From positions 62,001 through 126,000 of the forward strand of contig CAZLOS010000003.1 in assembly GCA_964561215.1 (NCBI GenBank): a stretch of DNA of 64,000 nucleotides, written 5' to 3'. Below, piece by piece: positions 60,753 through 64,000 of the stretch. Made by a program: the position numbers and the translations under genes. Position 1 is the first letter of the stretch. Each line of letters opens with the position of its first letter. Origin of the DNA: JAJFUV01 sp964561215. Its GTDB lineage: Bacteria > Acidobacteriota > Terriglobia > Bryobacterales > Bryobacteraceae. The notes beneath the pieces were generated by a model. It had not been told where the DNA came from and did no database searches. It worked only from the letters and a program-made list of their open reading frames with translations.

Positions 60753-64000
<3,248 letters not shown>

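Overview
The window is GC-rich bacterial chromosome, most likely from an Acidobacteriota of the Solibacter/Bryobacter type. Three things point there: a secreted protein (34552-36273) with the Solibacter-type C-terminal domain (TIGR03437-like), an Oar-like TonB-dependent receptor with an N-terminal carboxypeptidase-regulatory domain, and the lineage-typical membrane protein whose N-terminal 'KEYTIG...DPSVRVQTSRLR' domain sits divergently beside that receptor. Many secreted carbohydrate-active proteins and sugar oxidoreductases carry Tat or Sec signals. I saw no rRNA, tRNA, insertion sequence, phage gene or CRISPR array, and no gene-free stretch over 300 bases.

Layout. 1-10743: polysaccharide uptake and degradation (GH36-like hydrolase cut by the left edge, divergent regulator/receptor pair, oligogalacturonate-lyase-like protein, GH95-like hydrolase). 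10770-17428: a minus-strand run with a BNR-repeat protein, a methyltransferase, two Gfo/Idh/MocA oxidoreductases, an unknown secreted TIM-barrel-like protein and an ABC-2 permease. 17506-20680: dCMP deaminase, a YfhO-family membrane protein split by two frameshifts, and a class I aldolase. 20853-27016: a small Cys-rich secreted protein, then the tightly packed aroC-def-fmt-argJ block and a secreted FG-GAP protein. 27002-34377: SGNH hydrolase, NfrB-like glycosyltransferase with a C-terminal MshEN domain, calcineurin-like phosphoesterase, Mn-type superoxide dismutase, MFS transporter and a DUF4434-like protein. 34552-41767: TIGR03437-like secreted protein, NtrX/NtrY-like two-component pair, tpiA and deoB. 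41806-44706: GH106-like alpha-L-rhamnosidase. 44723-50703: CzcCBA-type heavy-metal efflux operon led by a small His/Cys-rich protein. 50802-53063: two more Gfo/Idh/MocA oxidoreductases. 53107-56914: nitroreductase, TlpA-like thioredoxin, small secreted protein, ruvC, yebC. 57039-64000: unknown secreted hydrolase-like protein, a probable 6S RNA, a YmdB-type phosphoesterase, a GGDEF cyclase and the C-terminal part of rpoC.

Taken together this is core housekeeping mixed with a large secreted carbohydrate-catabolic repertoire. Plant cell-wall pectin or rhamnogalacturonan is a reasonable inferred target: oligogalacturonate lyase, alpha-galactosidase, rhamnosidase, GH95-like protein, an ACS-family MFS transporter and several Gfo/Idh/MocA enzymes. 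Nothing here is clearly a new system. The best leads are the NfrB-like synthase with a predicted c-di-GMP-binding domain, the 6S RNA candidate, the small Cys-rich secreted protein with a TTG start, the His/Cys-rich leader protein of the metal efflux operon, and the regulator/receptor intergenic operator.
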